Part shown: positions 25,371 to 34,574 of the stretch, in pieces
How the letters are laid out: each line of letters starts with the position of its first letter
How positions within the stretch are numbered: position 1 is the stretch's first letter
Assembly: GCF_009789555.1 (NCBI RefSeq)
Contig: NZ_CP046902.1
Span: 174,001 to 238,000, forward strand
Origin: Stutzerimonas stutzeri
GTDB lineage: Bacteria; Pseudomonadota; Gammaproteobacteria; Pseudomonadales; Pseudomonadaceae
DNA: 64,000 bases
Direction: 5' to 3'
Translations under genes and position numbers: made by a program
The notes under the pieces: model-generated
Seen by the model: the letters and a program-made list of their open reading frames with translations, nothing else
Databases searched by the model: none
Told to the model about the DNA's origin: nothing

Positions 25371-28043
25371 ATGAAAATACATACCGATGCCGCCAGCCGT
25401 TTGGCGACCGAGGTTGTGACGCAGTTGCCAGTGCCTTCGAGGCTCGGGATGCTGCGTTTCGAGCGTTTGAACGAGTCCAGTTGGGCATTGCTCTATCTGG
25501 ACCCTGCCTGCGATCGCCATTTCGGCGTGCCGGCACATGAGTTGTGCTCGCTGATCGATTCGCCCTACGCCAGCCTGATGGAACCGGCCGCGCGGTTGCG
25601 GACCCACGACGTCGTTCAGGCACAACTGGCCGCCCAGGGCCACTATTCGGTCCGCTATTGCCTGCATTCATCCCATGGTGTGCTGAATCTGCTGGAGATC
25701 GGCGAATCGTGCCATCAATATGGCCGCGAACTGCTGCGCGGCTACCTGATCGTCGAGCCGCATTCGACTGACGCCGCGCAGTCGGAACGGCCGGCTTCAG
25801 TACCTGAACATCCCGTAGACAACGCCCCGCAGGCCGCCGACGTGCATCTCGAGCACCTGATCCGCTCCCGTGCGCAACAGAGCCTGATCGTGCGCCTGGC
25901 CCGGCATCGCTACAGCTCGGCCAATCCCCAGCTCGAAGCGGCGCAACTGATCACCCAGGCCGCCTGCGAAGCCTACGGCATCGCGCGCGCGGCAATCTGG
26001 CACCTGAACGGCGATCAGCTCGAGGCCATCGCCGCCTACCGGCGTGACAATGACAGCCACGAATACCCGGCACCCTTGGATATATCCGCCTGCCCGCGCT
26101 ATATCGAAGCATTGCACGGTGGCCGAGCCATCGACGTGCCCAACGTCCTGGACGATTCCCGCACCCAGGAGCTGATCGACGGTTTTTTCAAGCCGCGGGG
26201 TATCAGCTCTATCCTGGACGCGACGATTCGGGTGGGCGGCGACGTCATCGGCGTGCTCTGCCTGGAGCACTCGGGCAGCATCCGCAACTGGCATGCCGAC
26301 GAGGTAGCCTTCGCAGGTGAATTGGCCGACCAGTACGCGCAAGTGCTGGCTAACCAGCAACGGCTCAGCGCCACGCATACCCTTCACCTGTTTCAGCGGG
26401 CGGTGGAACAGAGCGCCAGTGCGTTCATTCTGGTCGACAAGAATGGCGTCGTCGATTACGTCAATCCGAGCTTTACCGCCATTACCCAATATTCACCCGA
26501 AGAGGTACGCGGGCGCCGGCTCACAGAGCTGACTACGCTGGAAAACCTCAGCGAGCTGCTCTTCGACACCACCTCCAGCTTGGCGAAGAGCAACAGCTGG
26601 CAGGGAGAGTTTCGCAGCCGGCGCAAGAACCTGGAGCCCTACTGGGGCCAACTGTCGATTTCCAAGGTATACGGCGAAAACGGCGAGCTGACGCACTACA
26701 TCGGCATCTATGAAGACATCACCCAGAGCAAACTGGCGCAGCAACACATCGAGCGCCTGGCCTATACCGATAATCTGACCAGCCTGGGCAACCGTCCCTT
26801 CTTCATCCGCAGCATCGAGGAGCGATTCGCCATCGACAAGGTGCCGCAGCTGTGCCTGCTGCTGGTGGACATCGACAACTTCAAACGCGTCAACGACAGC
26901 CTGGGGCACCAGACCGGCGACAAGTTGCTGACCAGCCTGGCTCGGCGTTTGCGCAACAGCCTGAACCGGGACAGTGTGCTGGCGCGCTTCGCCAGCAACG
27001 AGTTTGCCCTGCTGCTCGACGGCATGAATCTGGAAGAAGGCCAGCAGCTTGCCCATCAGGTGTTGCGCATCCTGGACAAGCCCCTGTTCGTCGACAAACA
27101 GCTGATCAGTGTCAGCGCCTCTCTGGGCCTGGCCTGCGCCCCCTTGCACGGGCACGACCCCGAGACGCTCATGAAGCACGCCGGCCAGGCCCTGCACAAA
27201 GCCAAGGCCAACGGGAAAAATCAGGTACAGGTGTTCACCGAAGCCCTGCACGCCGAAGCCAACTACAAGCTGTTCGTGGAAAGCAACCTGCGCCGGGCCC
27301 TGGTGCAGAACGAGCTGGAGGTCTTCTACCAGCCCAAGCTCTGCCTGCGCAGCGGCCGGCTGCAGGGGCTGGAAGCGCTGCTGCGCTGGAACCATCCGGA
27401 AAAAGGCATGATCCGGCCGGATCAGTTCATCAGCGTGGCCGAAGAGACCGGTTTGATCATCCCGATTGGCAAATGGGTGGCGCGCGAGGCCTGTCGAATG
27501 GGCTTGCAGCTCGCTGCGCTGGATATCGGCACGCCGCAGATCGCGATCAACCTGTCGCCCAAGCAGTTTTCAGACCCGGACCTGGTCAGCTCGATCGCTA
27601 CCATCCTTTCCGAAGAGGGATTGAGTGCAGGATGCCTTGAGCTGGAGCTGACCGAAAGTTTGTTGCTCGAAGCGACCGAAGAAACCCGTCAGCAGCTGAT
27701 CGGCCTGAAGGCGCTGGGCGTCACGCTGGCCATGGATGATTTTGGTACCGGCTATTCGTCGCTGAGCTACCTGAAAAAATTCCCCATCGATGTGATCAAG
27801 ATCGATCGAAGCTTCATCAAGGACATCCCAGGCAATCAGGACGACATCGAGATCACCTCCGCGGTGATCGCCATGGCGCGTAACCTTCACTTGAAGGTGG
27901 TCGCCGAAGGCATCGAGACCACCGAGCAGCTGGCCTTCCTGCGCCACCAGCGCTGCGATATCGGTCAGGGCTATCTGTTCGACGAGCCCATCCCCGGCAA
28001 GCAACTGCTCAGCTCGCTTCGCCGATACCCCCACTGGCTCTGA
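25371..28043 (+). CDS. dipA: GAF-PAS-GGDEF-EAL cyclic-di-GMP phosphodiesterase (DipA-like)
   Basis: An 890-residue cytoplasmic signalling protein. An N-terminal sensor region is followed by GAF (about 170-325) and PAS (about 335-450, FILVDKNGVVDYVNPSFTAI). The GGDEF domain (about 455-610) carries the degenerate signature ASNEF at 541-545, so cyclase activity is unlikely. The EAL domain (about 625-885) has EALLRW (Glu668), INLSPKQF, ELTES, MDDFGTGYSSL and IKIDRSFI, indicating an active phosphodiesterase. Order aceF-this gene-msrA matches PAO1 dipA (PA5017), involved in biofilm dispersion. Confidence 0.88.
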   Translation: MKIHTDAASRLATEVVTQLPVPSRLGMLRFERLNESSWALLYLDPACDRHFGVPAHELCSLIDSPYASLMEPAARLRTHDVVQAQLAAQGHYSVRYCLHSSHGVLNLLEIGESCHQYGRELLRGYLIVEPHSTDAAQSERPASVPEHPVDNAPQAADVHLEHLIRSRAQQSLIVRLARHRYSSANPQLEAAQLITQAACEAYGIARAAIWHLNGDQLEAIAAYRRDNDSHEYPAPLDISACPRYIEALHGGRAIDVPNVLDDSRTQELIDGFFKPRGISSILDATIRVGGDVIGVLCLEHSGSIRNWHADEVAFAGELADQYAQVLANQQRLSATHTLHLFQRAVEQSASAFILVDKNGVVDYVNPSFTAITQYSPEEVRGRRLTELTTLENLSELLFDTTSSLAKSNSWQGEFRSRRKNLEPYWGQLSISKVYGENGELTHYIGIYEDITQSKLAQQHIERLAYTDNLTSLGNRPFFIRSIEERFAIDKVPQLCLLLVDIDNFKRVNDSLGHQTGDKLLTSLARRLRNSLNRDSVLARFASNEFALLLDGMNLEEGQQLAHQVLRILDKPLFVDKQLISVSASLGLACAPLHGHDPETLMKHAGQALHKAKANGKNQVQVFTEALHAEANYKLFVESNLRRALVQNELEVFYQPKLCLRSGRLQGLEALLRWNHPEKGMIRPDQFISVAEETGLIIPIGKWVAREACRMGLQLAALDIGTPQIAINLSPKQFSDPDLVSSIATILSEEGLSAGCLELELTESLLLEATEETRQQLIGLKALGVTLAMDDFGTGYSSLSYLKKFPIDVIKIDRSFIKDIPGNQDDIEITSAVIAMARNLHLKVVAEGIETTEQLAFLRHQRCDIGQGYLFDEPIPGKQLLSSLRRYPHWL

Positions 28044-28142
28044 ACCTTTCGTCAGCATGGCCCGCACGTACCGCGCGTTGGGATTGGCTGCTTGATAGCC
28101 TAGACTGCCAGTAGCCCCACGACTCCAGGCACGAGGATCATC

Positions 28143-28814
28143 ATGACGCTGCGCTCGCAAATTCTTGTTCACAAACAGGCTCTCCCCGACGCGGAACAAG
28201 CACTGCCCGGACGCGCCGCAGCAGTTCCGGTGCCCGCGGCCCACTTCGTCAACGGCAACCCGTTGCAGCCCCCGTTTCCGGCTCACCTGCAACAGGCCAT
28301 TTTCGCCATGGGCTGCTTTTGGGGGGCTGAGCGCCGGTTCTGGGAGCAGCCCGGAGTCTGGACCACGGCGGTGGGCTACGCAGGAGGCCATACGCCCAAC
28401 CCCACCTATGAGGAGGTCTGCTCGGGCCTGACCGGGCACACGGAAGCCGTGCTGGTGGTATTCGACCCCCAGCAAATCGCCTATCGGGAACTCCTCAGGC
28501 TTTTCTGGGAGGCGCACAACCCCACCCAGGGCATGCGTCAGGGCAACGACATCGGCACTCAGTACCGCTCGGCGATCTACTGCCTCGACCACACGCAACT
28601 GGAGCAGGCGCGCGCCAGCGAACTGCGCTTCCAGGCGGAACTCGACAGGCACGGGCTGGGCGGTATCACCACGGAAATCGCCACCGCCCCGCCGTTCTAC
28701 TACGCCGAGGCCTATCATCAGCAATATCTGGCGAAGAACCCGGGCGGTTATTGCGGGCTGGGCGGTACCGGCGTGTGCATGCCGGCCGAGGATGGCAGGA
28801 GTATTAATGCGTAG
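28143..28814 (+). CDS. msrA: Peptide methionine sulfoxide reductase MsrA
   Basis: Reduces the S-epimer of methionine sulfoxide in proteins, an oxidative-damage repair enzyme. 223 residues with the catalytic GCFWGAERRFW (nucleophile Cys58), then VGYAGG and QGNDIGTQYRS. The resolving Cys region GGYCGLGGTGVCMP lies near the C-terminus. The N-terminal 50 residues form the extension common in the long proteobacterial form. Start ATG 28143; the gene lies 100 bp after the dipA-like gene and is followed by a terminator hairpin. Confidence 0.95.
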   Translation: MTLRSQILVHKQALPDAEQALPGRAAAVPVPAAHFVNGNPLQPPFPAHLQQAIFAMGCFWGAERRFWEQPGVWTTAVGYAGGHTPNPTYEEVCSGLTGHTEAVLVVFDPQQIAYRELLRLFWEAHNPTQGMRQGNDIGTQYRSAIYCLDHTQLEQARASELRFQAELDRHGLGGITTEIATAPPFYYAEAYHQQYLAKNPGGYCGLGGTGVCMPAEDGRSINA

Positions 28815-28875
28815 GAGGCGGCGAGACACCCTGGCGTCTACGTCAGCGGCGCCTGGCTGTGCTTGGCAGCAAAAA

Positions 28876-28901
28876 GAAAACCCCGCCGAAGCGGGGCCTT
28901 T
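28876..28901. terminator. Bidirectional rho-independent terminator after msrA
   Basis: CCCCGC (28881-28886), loop CGAA, GCGGGG (28891-28896). On the plus strand the stem is followed by CCTTT; on the minus strand it is followed by TTTTCTTTTT. It would thus stop msrA transcription and, more strongly, leftward transcription from the acyl-CoA dehydrogenase gene. Confidence 0.8.
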
Positions 28902-29029
28902 GCAGACTGAATCCTGACATCCGTGATCTGCGCCTTCCTGGCGTCGTTCCTCTACGCTTCCGTGTTTGTTTATGCGCTTCCCTACGCAGCGTCCATGGAG
29001 CAAAAGACTACCGTTAGGCCGATAAAACC

Positions 29030-29073
29030 TGTAGTAGCAATTTTGCACTACAATTTGTAAGCAATTGCTTACA
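29030..29073. promoter_or_regulatory. Two adjacent palindromes of unknown regulator
   Basis: The first (29030-29052) has arms TGTAGT-A-GCAA and TTGCACTACA around TT, palindromic except for one bulged A. The second (29056-29073), TGTAAGCAATTGCTTACA, is a perfect 18-bp palindrome. They are 3 bp apart in an AT-richer patch. The form suggests operators for a dimeric repressor such as a TetR family member, but neither neighbouring gene starts here. Confidence 0.5.
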
Positions 29074-29200
29074 TGGAGCCCATCCCTGGCTCGGCGTGTA
29101 AGCCTTTGGCTACAAACGATGCAGGCTTATGACTGGAGTAGTGGCGCATTGTTCCCAGACATGGCCAATTAATTTCATTGTGCCTCTACAGTTAAGCCGC

Positions 29201-30979
29201 TCAGAACTGCTCGGCATCGAGCAGGTACAGTGAATCGCTGCCTGCCCGAACCGATGCGCTCAGCGAGTGGATACGGGGCAGCAGCCGCGCAAAATAGAAA
29301 CGCGCCGTGCCAAGCTTGCTTGCATAGAAATCGTCCTGGCCTTCCTTGCCCAGCGCCGCGCCCGCCATCCGTGCCCACATATAGGCATAAGCGGTGTAGC
29401 CGAACACGTGCAGGTATTCCACCGAGGCGGCGCCGATTTCGTTGGGGTTGTTTTTCGCGCTGTCCAGGATGAAGGCGGTCAGCTCGTCCAGGTTATCCAG
29501 AGCGGCCTGCAACGGCGCGACGAACTCGCCAAGCTCCGCGCCGGCGGCGGCGCAGTAACGGCGGATCTCGTCGGCGAACGCCTTGTAAAGCTCGCCTCCG
29601 CTGCCTACCACCTTGCGCCCCAACAGATCCAACGCTTGGATACCATTGGTGCCCTCGTAGATCTGGGTGATGCGGCAGTCGCGCACCAACTGCTCCTGGC
29701 CCCATTCACGGATGAAGCCGTGGCCACCGAAGATTTGCTGGCCGTGAACCGTGGTCTCCAGCCCCATGTCAGTGAGAAACGCCTTGGCTACCGGTGTCAG
29801 CAACGCCACCTGCGCTTCGGCCCGCTGTCGAGCCTCGGCATCGTCGCTGAACTTGGCAATGTCCAACTGCAATGCGACGTAGCTGGAGAACGCACGACCG
29901 CCTTCGTTCAGTGCCTTCATGGTCAACAGCATCCGCCGCACATCCGGGTGCACGATAATCGGGTCGGCGGCCTTGTCCTGAGCCACCGGACCGGTCGGCG
30001 CACGGCTCTGGACGCGCTCGCGCGCATACTCGATGGCGCTCTGGTAGGAGCGCTCGCCGGTCGACAAGCCCTGGATGCCAACGCCCAGGCGCTCATAGTT
30101 CATCATGGTGAACATCGCGGCCAGGCCCTTGTTCGGCTCGCCCACCATCCAGCCAGTGGCGCCATCGAAATTCATGACGCAGGTGGCCGAGGCCTGGATG
30201 CCCATCTTGTGCTCGATGGAGCCGCAGCTCAGGCTGTTGCGCTCACCCAGGCTGCCATCCTCGTTGACCATCACCTTGGGTACCAGGAACAGGGAAATGC
30301 CACGCGAGCCGGCCGGCGCATCGGGTAGCTTGGCCAGGACCAGATGGATGATGTTCTCGGTCAGGTCGTGCTCGCCGCCCGTGATGAATATCTTCGTGCC
30401 GCTGACCTTGTAGGAGCCGTCCGCCTGCGGCTCGGCCTTGGTGCGGATGATGCCCAGGTCGGTGCCGGCGTGCGGCTCGGTCAGGCACATGGAGCCGGAC
30501 CAGATCCCGGCGTACATGTTTGGCAGATACTTCTGTTTCAAGGCTTCGCTGGCATGAGCGTAGATCGACAGGCAGGCGCCTGAAGTCAGCATCGGGTAGA
30601 GGCCGAACGCCAGACTGGCCGAGTTCATCATTTCTTCGACCTGCGCCGAAATCGCCTTGGGCATGCCCATGCCGCCGTAGGCCGGGTCACCACCGACACC
30701 CACCCAGCCGCCTTCGGCATACAGGCGATAGGCTTGCGGATAACCGGCCGGCGTGGTGACCGCGCCGTCAGTCCAGTGACATCCTTCTTCGTCACCGCTA
30801 CGGTTGAGCGGGGCGATGGTGTTGGCGGTGATCTTGCCCGCCTCCTCGAGAATCGCTTCGGCGGTTTCTGCATCCACGACTTCTGCCAGCGCTGGCAGCG
30901 TCTGCCACAGCTTCGGGGCATCGAAGACTTCATTCAGGACGAATCGCATATCGCGCAGCGGCGCTTTGTAGTCAGCCAT
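29201..30979 (-). CDS. FadE-type acyl-CoA dehydrogenase (paralogue 1)
   Basis: FAD-dependent enzyme for the first oxidation of fatty-acid beta-oxidation. 592 residues, starting MADYKAPLRDMRFVLNEVF, the N-terminal extension of the large bacterial FadE-like class. The FAD/substrate region has MCLTEPHAGTDLG and SGTKIFITGGEHDL, and the C-terminal part QIFGGHGFIREWGQEQLVRDCRI and QIYEGTNGIQALDLLGRK. Closely similar to the genes at 31215 and 34575, so it arose by duplication. No operator was recognised in its 235-bp upstream gap; a PA0508-like identity (FadE2, medium chain) is suggested by recalled order. Confidence 0.92.
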   Translation of the reverse strand: MADYKAPLRDMRFVLNEVFDAPKLWQTLPALAEVVDAETAEAILEEAGKITANTIAPLNRSGDEEGCHWTDGAVTTPAGYPQAYRLYAEGGWVGVGGDPAYGGMGMPKAISAQVEEMMNSASLAFGLYPMLTSGACLSIYAHASEALKQKYLPNMYAGIWSGSMCLTEPHAGTDLGIIRTKAEPQADGSYKVSGTKIFITGGEHDLTENIIHLVLAKLPDAPAGSRGISLFLVPKVMVNEDGSLGERNSLSCGSIEHKMGIQASATCVMNFDGATGWMVGEPNKGLAAMFTMMNYERLGVGIQGLSTGERSYQSAIEYARERVQSRAPTGPVAQDKAADPIIVHPDVRRMLLTMKALNEGGRAFSSYVALQLDIAKFSDDAEARQRAEAQVALLTPVAKAFLTDMGLETTVHGQQIFGGHGFIREWGQEQLVRDCRITQIYEGTNGIQALDLLGRKVVGSGGELYKAFADEIRRYCAAAGAELGEFVAPLQAALDNLDELTAFILDSAKNNPNEIGAASVEYLHVFGYTAYAYMWARMAGAALGKEGQDDFYASKLGTARFYFARLLPRIHSLSASVRAGSDSLYLLDAEQF

Positions 30980-31170
30980 GGAAAAGGACCTCGCAGAAAA
31001 CGTGTCGCCTGGCCGGTTGGCCGGAGCAGTTTTGCGAGTCTAACTGAAGACCAATCGGCGCCCGAAGCGTCTTGAAGTGACTGTAGGGTTCTCGTAAAGC
31101 CACTTCATCGCCAAGGCTCGGGATGCCGGGACAACCCGTGCGGTGTCGCCGGCGCCCCACGGGACCTGCC

Positions 31171-31196
31171 AAAAAAAGCCCGCACGGGGCGGGCTT
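31171..31196 (-). terminator. Rho-independent terminator after acyl-CoA dehydrogenase 2
   Basis: On the minus strand AGCCCGC and its complement form a 7-bp stem with a 5-nt loop, followed by a run of seven T. It lies 18 bp beyond the stop of the gene ending at 31215 and separates it from the next dehydrogenase. Confidence 0.88.
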
Positions 31197-31214
31197 CGTA
31201 GGGCGCAATGCGAC

Positions 31215-33023
31215 TTAGAAGATGAACTGGTCGGCGGGTAGCTTCATCAGGCTTGCGCTTCCGGCTTCGATGGCCGACCTGTGCGCCGCCGTGCGCGGCA
31301 GCAGCCGCGCGAAATAAAACTCAGCGGTGGTCAGCTTCGCTTGGTAGAACGCCGTATCGCCATCGGCGGCCTCCAGCTTGCTGTGGGCCACCACGGCCAT
31401 GCGCAGCCAGAAGTAGCCGAGAATGAGATAGCCGCAGTACATCAGGTAATCGACCGACGCCGCCCCGACTTCGTCCGGATTCTTCATCGCCGCCATGCCG
31501 ACTCGCTGGGTCAGTTCACCCAGGTCACGGTTGATGCCCGCCAGCTGCACCACAAGTCCCTGCAACTGCGGGTGCTGTACGTTGGCTTCGCAGAACCGGT
31601 GCACTCGCTTGGTAAAGCCAAGCATCAGCTTGCCCTGGCTACCCAGCACCTTGCGACCGAGCAGGTCGAGCGCCTGGATACCGTTGGTGCCTTCGTAGAT
31701 CGGCGCGATGCGACAGTCACGCACCAACTGCTCCATGCCCCATTCGCGGATATAGCCGTGGCCGCCGAAGACCTGCATGCCCAGGTTGGTCACCTCGAGC
31801 CCTGTATCGGTCATGAACGCCTTGCAGACAGGCGTGAGGAAGGCCAAGAGGGCTTCGGCGTCCTGCCGTTCGCTTTCATCCGGGCTGTGGGTCTGGTCGA
31901 GCAGTTGCGCGGTGAAATAGGCCAGCGCGCGGTTGCCTTCGTTGAAGGCTTTCATGGTGAGAAGCATGCGCCGCACGTCCGGGTGAACGATGATCGGGTC
32001 GGCGGGCTTGTCAGGGAATTTCGCTCCGCTCAGCGAGCGCATCTGCAACCGCTCGTTGGCGTACTGGACCGCGCCCTGGAAGCTCGCCTCGCCATTGCAC
32101 AGCCCCTGCATGCCGGTGCCAAGCCGAGCATGATTCATCATGGTGAACATGCAGTTCAGGCCCTTGTTGGGCTCGCCGATGAGATAGCCGGTGGCGCCGT
32201 CGAAGTTGATCACACAGGTGGCGGACGCCTTGATCCCCATCTTGTGCTCGATGGAACCGCAGAACACCGCGTTGCGCTCGCCCGCCTCGCTGGGTGCGCC
32301 TGGCTGGCCCTCCTTCGGCAAGAACTTCGGCACGATGAACAGCGAAATCCCCTTTGTGCCGGCGGGCGCATCGGGCAACTTGGCCAGCACCAGATGCACG
32401 ATGTTTTCACTCATGTCGTGCTCACCGGCGGAGATGAATATCTTGGTTCCGCTGATCGCGTAGCTGCCATCATCCTGCGGCACGGCGCGGGTTTTGATCA
32501 GGCCAAGGTCGGTACCGCAATGCGACTCGGTCAGGCACATGGTGCCGGTCCAGCGGCCTTCGGTCATGCGACTCAGGTAAGTCTGCTTCTGTTCATCGGT
32601 GCCGTGGGCGGCAATCGCGGCCATCGCGCCGTGGGTGAGCCCCGGATACATGCCAAAGGACGTATTGGCCGAACCGACCATCTCGCCGATGACAAGCCCC
32701 AGCGAATGCGGCAGGCCCTGGCCGCCGTAGGTCGGGTCCGAGGCCAGCCCCATCCAGCCGCCTTCGGCGTAGCGCGCGAAGGCTTCCTTGAACCCGTTCG
32801 GGGTCGTCACCACGCCATTGTCGAAATGACAGCCTTCTTCGTCTCCACTGCGGTTGAGCGGCGCAAGAACCTGCTCGCAGAACCGGGCACCTTCCTCGAG
32901 GATGGCGCTGACCATGTCCGGGGTGGCTTCGTCCGCCCCATTCGCGGCATAGCTGCCATGGAAGTCGAACACTTCATCGATCAGGAAGCGCATGTCGCGC
33001 AAGGGGGCCTTGTAGGCGGGCAT
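31215..33023 (-). CDS. FadE-type acyl-CoA dehydrogenase (paralogue 2)
   Basis: 602-residue acyl-CoA dehydrogenase, N-terminus MPAYKAPLRDMRFLIDEVFDFHGSY. Family motifs are MCLTESHCGTDLGLIKTRA, SGTKIFISAGEHDMSENIVH, VFGGHGYIREWGMEQLVRD and IYEGTNGIQALDLLGRKVL. A short insertion (LPKEGQPGAPSEAGE) before the ERNAVFCGSIEHKMG segment distinguishes it from its two neighbours. It likely acts on a different acyl chain length. It is followed by its own terminator, and a diguanylate cyclase gene lies directly upstream. Confidence 0.92.
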   Translation of the reverse strand: MPAYKAPLRDMRFLIDEVFDFHGSYAANGADEATPDMVSAILEEGARFCEQVLAPLNRSGDEEGCHFDNGVVTTPNGFKEAFARYAEGGWMGLASDPTYGGQGLPHSLGLVIGEMVGSANTSFGMYPGLTHGAMAAIAAHGTDEQKQTYLSRMTEGRWTGTMCLTESHCGTDLGLIKTRAVPQDDGSYAISGTKIFISAGEHDMSENIVHLVLAKLPDAPAGTKGISLFIVPKFLPKEGQPGAPSEAGERNAVFCGSIEHKMGIKASATCVINFDGATGYLIGEPNKGLNCMFTMMNHARLGTGMQGLCNGEASFQGAVQYANERLQMRSLSGAKFPDKPADPIIVHPDVRRMLLTMKAFNEGNRALAYFTAQLLDQTHSPDESERQDAEALLAFLTPVCKAFMTDTGLEVTNLGMQVFGGHGYIREWGMEQLVRDCRIAPIYEGTNGIQALDLLGRKVLGSQGKLMLGFTKRVHRFCEANVQHPQLQGLVVQLAGINRDLGELTQRVGMAAMKNPDEVGAASVDYLMYCGYLILGYFWLRMAVVAHSKLEAADGDTAFYQAKLTTAEFYFARLLPRTAAHRSAIEAGSASLMKLPADQFIF

Positions 33024-33128
33024 ATCGTTCTCCAGAGACGGCGCGGTATTGTTATCGGCCGCACGCTACCGGCAGATCGGGCCATCCAACAATCACATTG
33101 CGAGCGATGAATGCGCCGTCATAACCAC

Positions 33129-34433
33129 TCAGGCGTCGGCGGCTGCCTGCTTTGCGGTGCGCACCGCACCGCGGCGGTTCTCCCCATGAGCCCGAACGCA
33201 GTTACGGCCCGCGCCCTTGGCGCTGTAGAGTGCCTGATCCGCCGCCTTGATGACTTCGTCCGGGCTGCGCTGCGTCGCCAGGCGTTCAGCGACGCCGATG
33301 CTGATGGTCACTGAAACGGCACCAGCGGCACCGCCACCGCGACGAAGCCGTCCCTGCTCGGCGGCCTTCGGTCGGCTGGCCTTGTCACGCAGCTGCAAGG
33401 GGTACTCTTCGACCGCCAGCCGGACGGCTTCCAGATGGGGCAGGCACTGCTGAAGATCGCGTCCGGGGAATACCAGTGCAAACTCTTCACCGCCATAACG
33501 ATAGGCACGCCCACCGCCGCCCACCTTGCGAAGCCGGCTCGCCACCAACCGCAGCACCTGATCGCCAACGTCATGGCCGTGGGTATCGTTGAATGCCTTG
33601 AAGCGATCCACGTCAGCCATGGCGATGACGTATTGCCGCCCCAGTCGCTGCAGGCGCTCATTGAGCGCTCGCCGCCCGGGAAGCCCTGTCAACTCGTCGC
33701 GAAAGGCCATCTGGTAGGCCTCCTGGGTGATCGCCACCACCAGCATCAACATCAGCAGGCTGGTCATGACGTTCAGCGCGCCGGGCTGGCTGAAGACCTT
33801 CGGCAACATCAACAGCAGCCCGATAAGCGCGACGAACTGAGCCGCATGGACCGGCCTGGGGCGCCGAAGGTACTGCACCAGCAAGCCCGTCAGCGCCAGC
33901 AGAAAAGCCGGATAGGCCAGCTGGATCAATTGCAGCCAGTCGGTTTGCAATGTGGGCCAGCGGACCTCGGTCAGCCAGCCGAGGGTCGCATCCGGGAATC
34001 GCCGCGCCAGCGCCAGTGCAGACATCGACACGGCAAACAGCACGGCAAGGCGCGCCAACCCGTCTTGCAGCAGATGGGTCCGCTCCTGCCACAGTCCGTA
34101 CAGCCCAAAGAGCGCCGGTAACAGCAGGCTGCACAGGTGAAAGGTCAGTGCCGCCTCGGGCAACAGCACGCCGTGGATACGGTAATGGTCCGCCTGGGTG
34201 TCCAGGAGAAAATAGACGATATAGACCACCAGCAGCAGGCAGGCCTCGCGGACTCGACCGTAAGCGATGCAGAACGCGCCCCCTAACAGCAGTAAAACGG
34301 TCGGCAGCACGTTGAACAGCGACGTGAAGAACTCATTGAGGTGGGTCTGCCGCGCAGCGATCAGCGAGCCGAGCAGCAATGCCAGCGGTGCATACAGATG
34401 GCTGAAGTAGCGTGCAGCATTCAGACGAGGCAC
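33129..34433 (-). CDS. Membrane-bound diguanylate cyclase
   Basis: 434 residues: about six to eight membrane helices in residues 12-235, then a GGDEF domain starting RDELTGLPGRRALNERL (about 245-261). The active signature is GGEEF at 314-318, and MADVDRFKAFND carries the metal Asp (near 274). No RxxD product-inhibition site is visible just before GGEEF. A basic Gly/Ala insert (about 345-370) separates GGEEF from VTISIGVAERL. It should synthesise c-di-GMP. The membrane part resembles a 7TM-type sensor of unknown ligand. The gene sits between two acyl-CoA dehydrogenase genes. Confidence 0.88.
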   Translation of the reverse strand: MPRLNAARYFSHLYAPLALLLGSLIAARQTHLNEFFTSLFNVLPTVLLLLGGAFCIAYGRVREACLLLVVYIVYFLLDTQADHYRIHGVLLPEAALTFHLCSLLLPALFGLYGLWQERTHLLQDGLARLAVLFAVSMSALALARRFPDATLGWLTEVRWPTLQTDWLQLIQLAYPAFLLALTGLLVQYLRRPRPVHAAQFVALIGLLLMLPKVFSQPGALNVMTSLLMLMLVVAITQEAYQMAFRDELTGLPGRRALNERLQRLGRQYVIAMADVDRFKAFNDTHGHDVGDQVLRLVASRLRKVGGGGRAYRYGGEEFALVFPGRDLQQCLPHLEAVRLAVEEYPLQLRDKASRPKAAEQGRLRRGGGAAGAVSVTISIGVAERLATQRSPDEVIKAADQALYSAKGAGRNCVRAHGENRRGAVRTAKQAAADA

Positions 34434-34528
34434 GACGGCTCCGACGGGTGGTCGTGGTGGCCAGGCATTGTGCCATTAGTCGACCCGGCAATCATCCGAA
34501 TGGACGTCCGGGGTGCGTCAAGTCGATC

Positions 34529-34557
34529 AAAAAAAAACCGCTGCCGGAGCAGCGGTT
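34529..34557 (-). terminator. Strong rho-independent terminator after acyl-CoA dehydrogenase 3
   Basis: On the minus strand AACCGCTGC, loop TCCG, GCAGCGGTT, then a run of nine T counting those in the stem. It is 18 bp past the stop of the gene ending at 34575 and insulates it from the diguanylate cyclase gene. Confidence 0.92.
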
Positions 34558-34574
34558 CTGTTTCACCCTGGACT

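Larger units (their letters stand above)
28815..29200. other. 386-bp gene-free gap between convergent msrA and acyl-CoA dehydrogenase
   Basis: No convincing ORF is seen on either strand. The gap contains a bidirectional terminator (28876-28901) and, unexpectedly for a 3'-to-3' gap, two adjacent operator-like palindromes (29030-29052 and 29056-29073). A looser TGTAAGC...GGCTACA copy lies near 29097-29115. By recalled PAO1 order this is a synteny breakpoint, so the palindromes may be relics of a lost regulator or promoter. Confidence 0.6.

Noticed and set aside
27570..29048. Minus-strand frame spanning msrA and the adjacent gap
   Set aside because: It is antisense to msrA and the EAL domain over most of its length and has no motif, though it covers part of the gene-free gap.
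30980..31170. PsrA box before acyl-CoA dehydrogenase paralogue 1
   Set aside because: Only scattered AAAC/GTTT-like words were found; none match the box with correct spacing.
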